Assembly (NCBI GenBank): GCA_034770075.1
Contig: CM068377.1
Coordinates: 76,583,358 to 76,647,357, forward strand
Source of the DNA: Aralia elata
Lineage: Eukaryota > Streptophyta > Magnoliopsida > Apiales > Araliaceae
Length of the DNA: 64,000 nt
Direction of reading: 5' to 3'
The stretch's first letter is position 1. Every line of letters starts with the position of its first letter. The translations under genes were made by a program, and so were the position numbers. Below, in pieces: positions 60,148 through 64,000 of this stretch. The notes under the pieces were generated by a model. That model did not search any database and was not told the DNA's origin. It worked only from the letters and a program-made list of their open reading frames with translations.

Positions 60148-60536
60148 TACATGTAGAGCCTCGAGTTAACGATGGATGTGCAGGGTTACACTTGTATTTG
60201 GGGAGAATGTTGTTTTGCACATGATTAGGTAGTGCACCACAGCTTACTTTTATGCATAGTTTGGTATATTTTATGGATGTAGTCAAATTCATAATTCAAT
60301 ATAGTAGTAATTATATTGAATAGTGAATATATCCTAGTTGTAAACGTATGGTATTATTGGGATGTATTTTGAAACTGAGAATGCTTGATACATTTTGGCT
60401 TTAAATGAGAATTTAGAGCTTTTTTAGCTATATCATGGCATTAGCAATCCTTGTAGCACTTACACAACATTGTGGGTACTTTTAAACCACTGTGTATGTA
60501 TTTTCAAATATAGGAAGAATTTATAAACGTTGTCAG
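60148..60536 (+). mobile_element. CACTA family 1 3'-region fragment, inverted relative to 25674-26070
   Basis: This segment is the reverse complement of about 25674-26065 with high similarity (for example GTAAACGTATGGTATTATTG and TTATAAACGTTGTC). It joins the family 2 TNPA gene at its left, and at 60537 abuts family 1 DNA in the opposite orientation. No CACTA terminus lies between. Confidence 0.85.
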
Positions 60537-61805
60537 CACATAAAACCAGAGACGCGATTTAATAGAAGAAATTTTATTGTAAAACTTTCCAATTGAACTA
60601 CATTAAAAACAAAGTAATTTGGAATAACATACATATTCACAACTTATTTCCACTCCCCATCGATCATGCCTTGCTTGAGGGAATCCATAAAGTACACATT
60701 TTTATTGTCCAGATTGACAATGGTCAACACCCAATGACCTCTATACAAAAATCAGCCCCAAACACATTTTTATAGTCAAACCAAAAAGTTTTTTATAATA
60801 AAAAAAAAGGTAAAGAACTTTACCATTCCAGATCGAACTAAATATAATAAGTAAATAGATATGAAGTCTTCTAACAAAATATCAGATTTAATGAGTCCTC
60901 AAGTTTTACTCTAAAAACATATACATCCACTACTAATCCGGAGTTGTAAGGTATCAGGAAAATTGTGCCAGGATGTGCTCTTGAAAACTGAGATGATATG
61001 TAACTTGTTTTTTGAGAAAAACTTCCACAACCTTTAGCACTAACTCGAGCAGGGTCCACAAAAGTAATCATCCTTAACATTTTTGTCTTCTTCAACACAT
61101 CATATAAGTACCTAATAATTGAGCATTGTTAAATCAGTTTTCTTTCACAGTACCAAATAAGATTTATTTAATTATACCTCATGTACATCACTATACAAGT
61201 GCATGATATTTCTGATATGGCACCAAATTGTAGAATGTCTTTCTACAAAATATGGGTTGGACGAGGCAACTCAAAAACTTCCTGCTCCATAACAAAGTTT
61301 ATGGCATATCCCTTCAACTAGAGGGTGTTTTTTGCATATCCACACACCACCGTTAATGAACTTGGCATGGGGTGCAGGTTATGCGATTCATTACTTGTCT
61401 TCTCGAACTTTAAGCATTTTCCATGTTTCTAGATACAAACACAAGAATATATATTAATAAAATCATTGTCTTTGTTCTCACCATTGTAAACATTCTCCTT
61501 CTCATCATCTGGTTTATCAGAGTTTTTTTACAGCAGAACAACTAGTTTTGTCTGAAACATGTGCACCGTTAAGGGTGGGGGGAGTCAAGTGACTTGGGGG
61601 AATTGTTTCACCTGGGGTCATACACTTTCCATCAATTTTTGCCTTTATTTGCATAATCTTATGCACCCAAAAATCTCGCTCTTCTGCTATAAGTTTTGCT
61701 GCCAAAGCTTGCCCCTTATCTCGTTCTTCTTTAAGAAGTTTTTGACAGTTTCTTTAATGCTCTCACTCATATACTCTCTCTGGCGTCTTGGTTGGTTAAA
61801 GTAGG
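60537..61805 (-). mobile_element. CACTA family 1 fragment, same orientation as 26566-27915
   Basis: Collinear and nearly identical to 26566-27915 in the first CACTA element, including the Ulp1-like remnant (61098-60871, TFVDPARVSAKGCGSF) and the charged coiled-coil part. It contains a roughly 80-bp deletion near 61465. It ends at 61805, where an LTR begins. Confidence 0.85.
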
Positions 61806-63883
61806 TGTAGACACCCAAATTTTGCATTTCGGATACTAACCCTGACAGGAGGGCAAAATCGGGAAATGAACAGGCCTGCGAGAGCAAAGGATGGACAAGT
61901 GCGAACATTCGACGCCACCGCAACGATTTACAATCAAAACCGAAGTGACAACAAGGCTGTCCGAATTGGGCATTCCCGGAGGATGTGGCACGCATTCCAG
62001 TAATTCCCGGACTGCAAAATACAAGCATGTCGGCAAAAACTGACGTCACGACACGAGAATCGAGGCGTAGCTCGAAAATCGAGAAAATCAAGCCAGCCAG
62101 CCGCGGATTGATCTGCGGCCAATGAGTGCGCCTTTTGAAAACACGGAAACCAAAAATCAGCTGAGTGGAGGGTTGGCCGCCAGCCAGCCGCAGATCAATC
62201 TGCGGCCAGCCGCAGATCCATCTGCGGCTGGCTTCGGCCAGCCTATTTCAGCTCATTTCCTTCTCAGTATACAGGAGGTTGGATCAGGCGAGAGAGAAGA
62301 AGAATAACAGCAGCAGCAGCTCGGGAATTGGAGAAAAAATAGCATAAATTTGCAACAAAAGAGGAGAGAAAGAGAGAAAAAAAGAGAGGAATAACACTCT
62401 TTTGATTTGATTGTATCACATATACTTCTCCTTCTATTCAAAATACACAAGTTTACATCCACTTTGATATCATTTGCAAGGTGAAAATCTCCTTATTTTT
62501 GCAATTTCTATCATATCATTTGGTCAAATTAAATGTAGTTTTTCATGTAATTTATGATGGAACAATGAATTAGGGATTATTAGTGAGGGTTCCACCGGAA
62601 CAAAATTCTTCCTAATAACCCGATGATACTCCTTTATTGATTTTTGTTTTGTTTTACGGTGCTATGTTGGGCGTGGTTCCTTTAGATCGCTATTTTAGGA
62701 TGTCTTGGTATTGTTAGATTATCCGTGTTGATTATTTCTTGTAATATCCGGTTGTGGGTGCGTGGAAAATTTGGTTGTGAGCCTAGGAAAGCGACCCCGT
62801 GGTCCAAATCCGATGATGGACATCTCTTGATGTAAATGGCAGGAATGATGTAGTTTTCATTGTGAATATGTAATCGTCGGGCCTTAAAACGACGCCAAGG
62901 CGAGAATCGTATTTAAGGCCCCGTCATAGTGAAATATGTGATTGTGGGCGTTCGGGGTTATTTTGATGGCTCACATGCCCAGGAATAGCCCCAACGCATT
63001 TTAATGCTTGATTTGCTTTATGACACGAAATTGATTTCAAAACTAAACGATAAGATTTCCATAAAATCAATCAAATTAGGTTATTAGAATCACGAGGCTA
63101 AAAAATTGGGAGTGCATATGAATGTCGATTCTTTTTAACGAGAAGGCAAAAGAAATCGTTTTCAAAACATCACAAAAAATGGTTTTATAAAAATAAATAA
63201 TGTTTTATTAAATCCTTGTGCATAGGGTTAAAGAAATCCTAGAGGTTGCCCATCATTTGAATTATGAAAGCAACGTATAGATCTCGATTCCTATTTTGAC
63301 GAAGGTTTAAAAAAAAAACTCTTGCTTTACAAAAACGACATCCAATTGAAAACTTTACAGTTTTGACAATCAAAATCAAACCATTTCTAAAGAATAAAGC
63401 TTTCTCGTATAAATCGAAGGACACTCTAAAGCATTCTCAAAACACGACTTTCCATAAAAATCCCAAATGATTCTTTCATACAAACTCATCACAACAATCA
63501 CATAGGCACACACACACACACGCACATATACACATTTCATGAACTAAAGGATAGAAAAGTATCAAGATTGCGGTAACTGTGTTTCACGGAAGTCGGGGGG
63601 TGCCTAACACCTTCCCCTCGCTTAAGCAAGCCCCCGAACTCTATGAATCTCGGTTCGCAGACCAATTAATTCGGAGTCACATATGAGCCAGCGATTTATA
63701 AAAAAACGAAAACTCGGATGAGTTGGTACATCCATTTCAAATATACCAACTGGCGACTCTGGTTAATTGGCTCATCATAAAAAACGATCTTTCAAAACCC
63801 CGTCGACATTAATGCAGACCTTTTCCAAAAAATCATTCAACCAAAAGGCTAAAATCGGAAAAGACAAAAAATTGGCGTCGACA
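61806..63883 (+). repeat. 5' LTR, 2078 bp
   Basis: TG..CA termini (TGTAGAC to GTCGACA). It contains palindromic repeats at 62098-62232. The second LTR lies beyond the window, so ends are inferred from the termini and primer-binding site alone. Confidence 0.65.
62187..62232. repeat. GC-rich palindromes in the LTR
   Basis: GCCGCAGAT-CA-ATCTGCGGC lies at 62187-62206. A longer perfect inverted repeat follows at 62205-62232, with a 13-bp stem GCCAGCCGCAGAT and a 2-nt loop. An imperfect relative, GCCGCGGATTGATCTGCGGC, is at about 62099. Confidence 0.85.
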
Positions 63884-63885
63884 GC

Positions 63886-63903
63886 TGGCGACTCCGCTGG
63901 GGA
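63886..63903 (+). other. Primer-binding site
   Basis: TGGCGACTCCGCTGGGGA begins 2 nt after the LTR terminus. The TGG start and position fit a tRNA primer-binding site. The tRNA identity was not assigned. A partial look-alike (TGGCGACTCTGG) occurs inside the LTR at about 63752. Confidence 0.7.
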
Positions 63904-64000
63904 CATTAGAGGGCTTAAGCCGCGTTCAAATCTTGATGCTATCCTATCCTTAAAAAATTCATGAATATGTGTGTGCATACGATATTTTGATCTTTTGTGC

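Larger units (their letters stand above)
61806..64000 (+). mobile_element. LTR retrotransposon, 5' part only (runs off the window)
   Basis: Begins TGTAGACACCCAAATTTTGC at 61806, inserted into CACTA family 1 DNA (the uninterrupted site is at about 27913). The long 5' LTR ends GTCGACA at 63883 and is followed by a primer-binding site. The opening and the GGTGCCTAACACCTTCCCCT word at about 63600 are typical of a plant Ty3/gypsy (Tat/Ogre-type) LTR; this is from recall. No coding region is reached. Confidence 0.7.

Noticed and set aside
61687..62122. Minus-strand frame of 134 codons across 61,806
   Set aside because: It spans the junction between a CACTA fragment and an LTR, so it is a chance fusion.

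Overview
The window is nuclear DNA from a flowering plant, most likely a eudicot. It is very AT-rich, has GT-AG introns and (TA)n microsatellites, and is dominated by plant transposable elements: Stowaway, Tourist-like and hAT MITEs, a Mutator-like element, CACTA elements and Ty3/gypsy LTR elements. It carries one RINGv/MARCH-type gene and one type I MADS gene. I cannot name the species. No bacterial operon, CRISPR array, tRNA or rRNA was seen.

Only two host genes are well supported. The first (3281-14724, +) encodes a predicted 362-residue RING-CH (RINGv) membrane E3 ligase from three coding exons joined by phase-0 introns of 6.9 and 3.4 kb. Those introns hold a dead LINE fragment, a 1.54-kb Mutator-like element with a 9-bp target duplication, a Stowaway MITE, a hAT MITE and a 93-bp tandem duplication. 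The second (16603-16025, -) is an intronless M-alpha MADS-box protein of the AGL62 type with an internal 17-residue tandem duplication.

From about 19.7 kb onward the window is repetitive. A roughly 5-kb non-coding block (copy A, 19.74-24.61 kb) recurs in direct orientation as copy B (34.9-36.78 plus 47.22-52.21 kb). Between the copies lie a degenerate minus-strand CACTA element with ACGTTGT-type subterminal repeats (25.26-32.90 kb) and a solo LTR (32.90-34.90 kb) that ends exactly where copy B begins. Copy B is split by a 10.4-kb Ty3/gypsy element of Athila type (36,784-47,221; LTRs 1888 and 1887 bp, 5-bp target duplication) whose gag-pol is broken by many stops and frameshifts. At the same (TA)n tract in copy A there is instead a 373-bp foldback element with arms of about 182 bp. 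Copy B also gained a hAT deletion derivative with a nested Stowaway MITE, a Tourist-like MITE, local tandem repeats and one 5' end of a second CACTA family.

From 52.2 to 60.1 kb lies a longer CACTA element of that second family (GACGGA subterminal repeats) on the plus strand. It has both a TNP2-like and a TNPA-like gene, both broken by stops, and it lacks a 3' terminus. It fuses at about 60.15 kb to sequence of the first CACTA family, which folds back on itself at 60.54 kb. The window ends inside the 5' LTR and primer-binding site of a third LTR retrotransposon (61,806 to the end).

No intact mobile-element protein was found. The most unusual features are the chimeric and inverted CACTA junctions, the solo LTR at a duplication edge, the long foldback, the clustered 5-nt-loop hairpins upstream of the second transposase gene, and the internal duplication in the MADS protein. 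I did not find a convincing new biological system.
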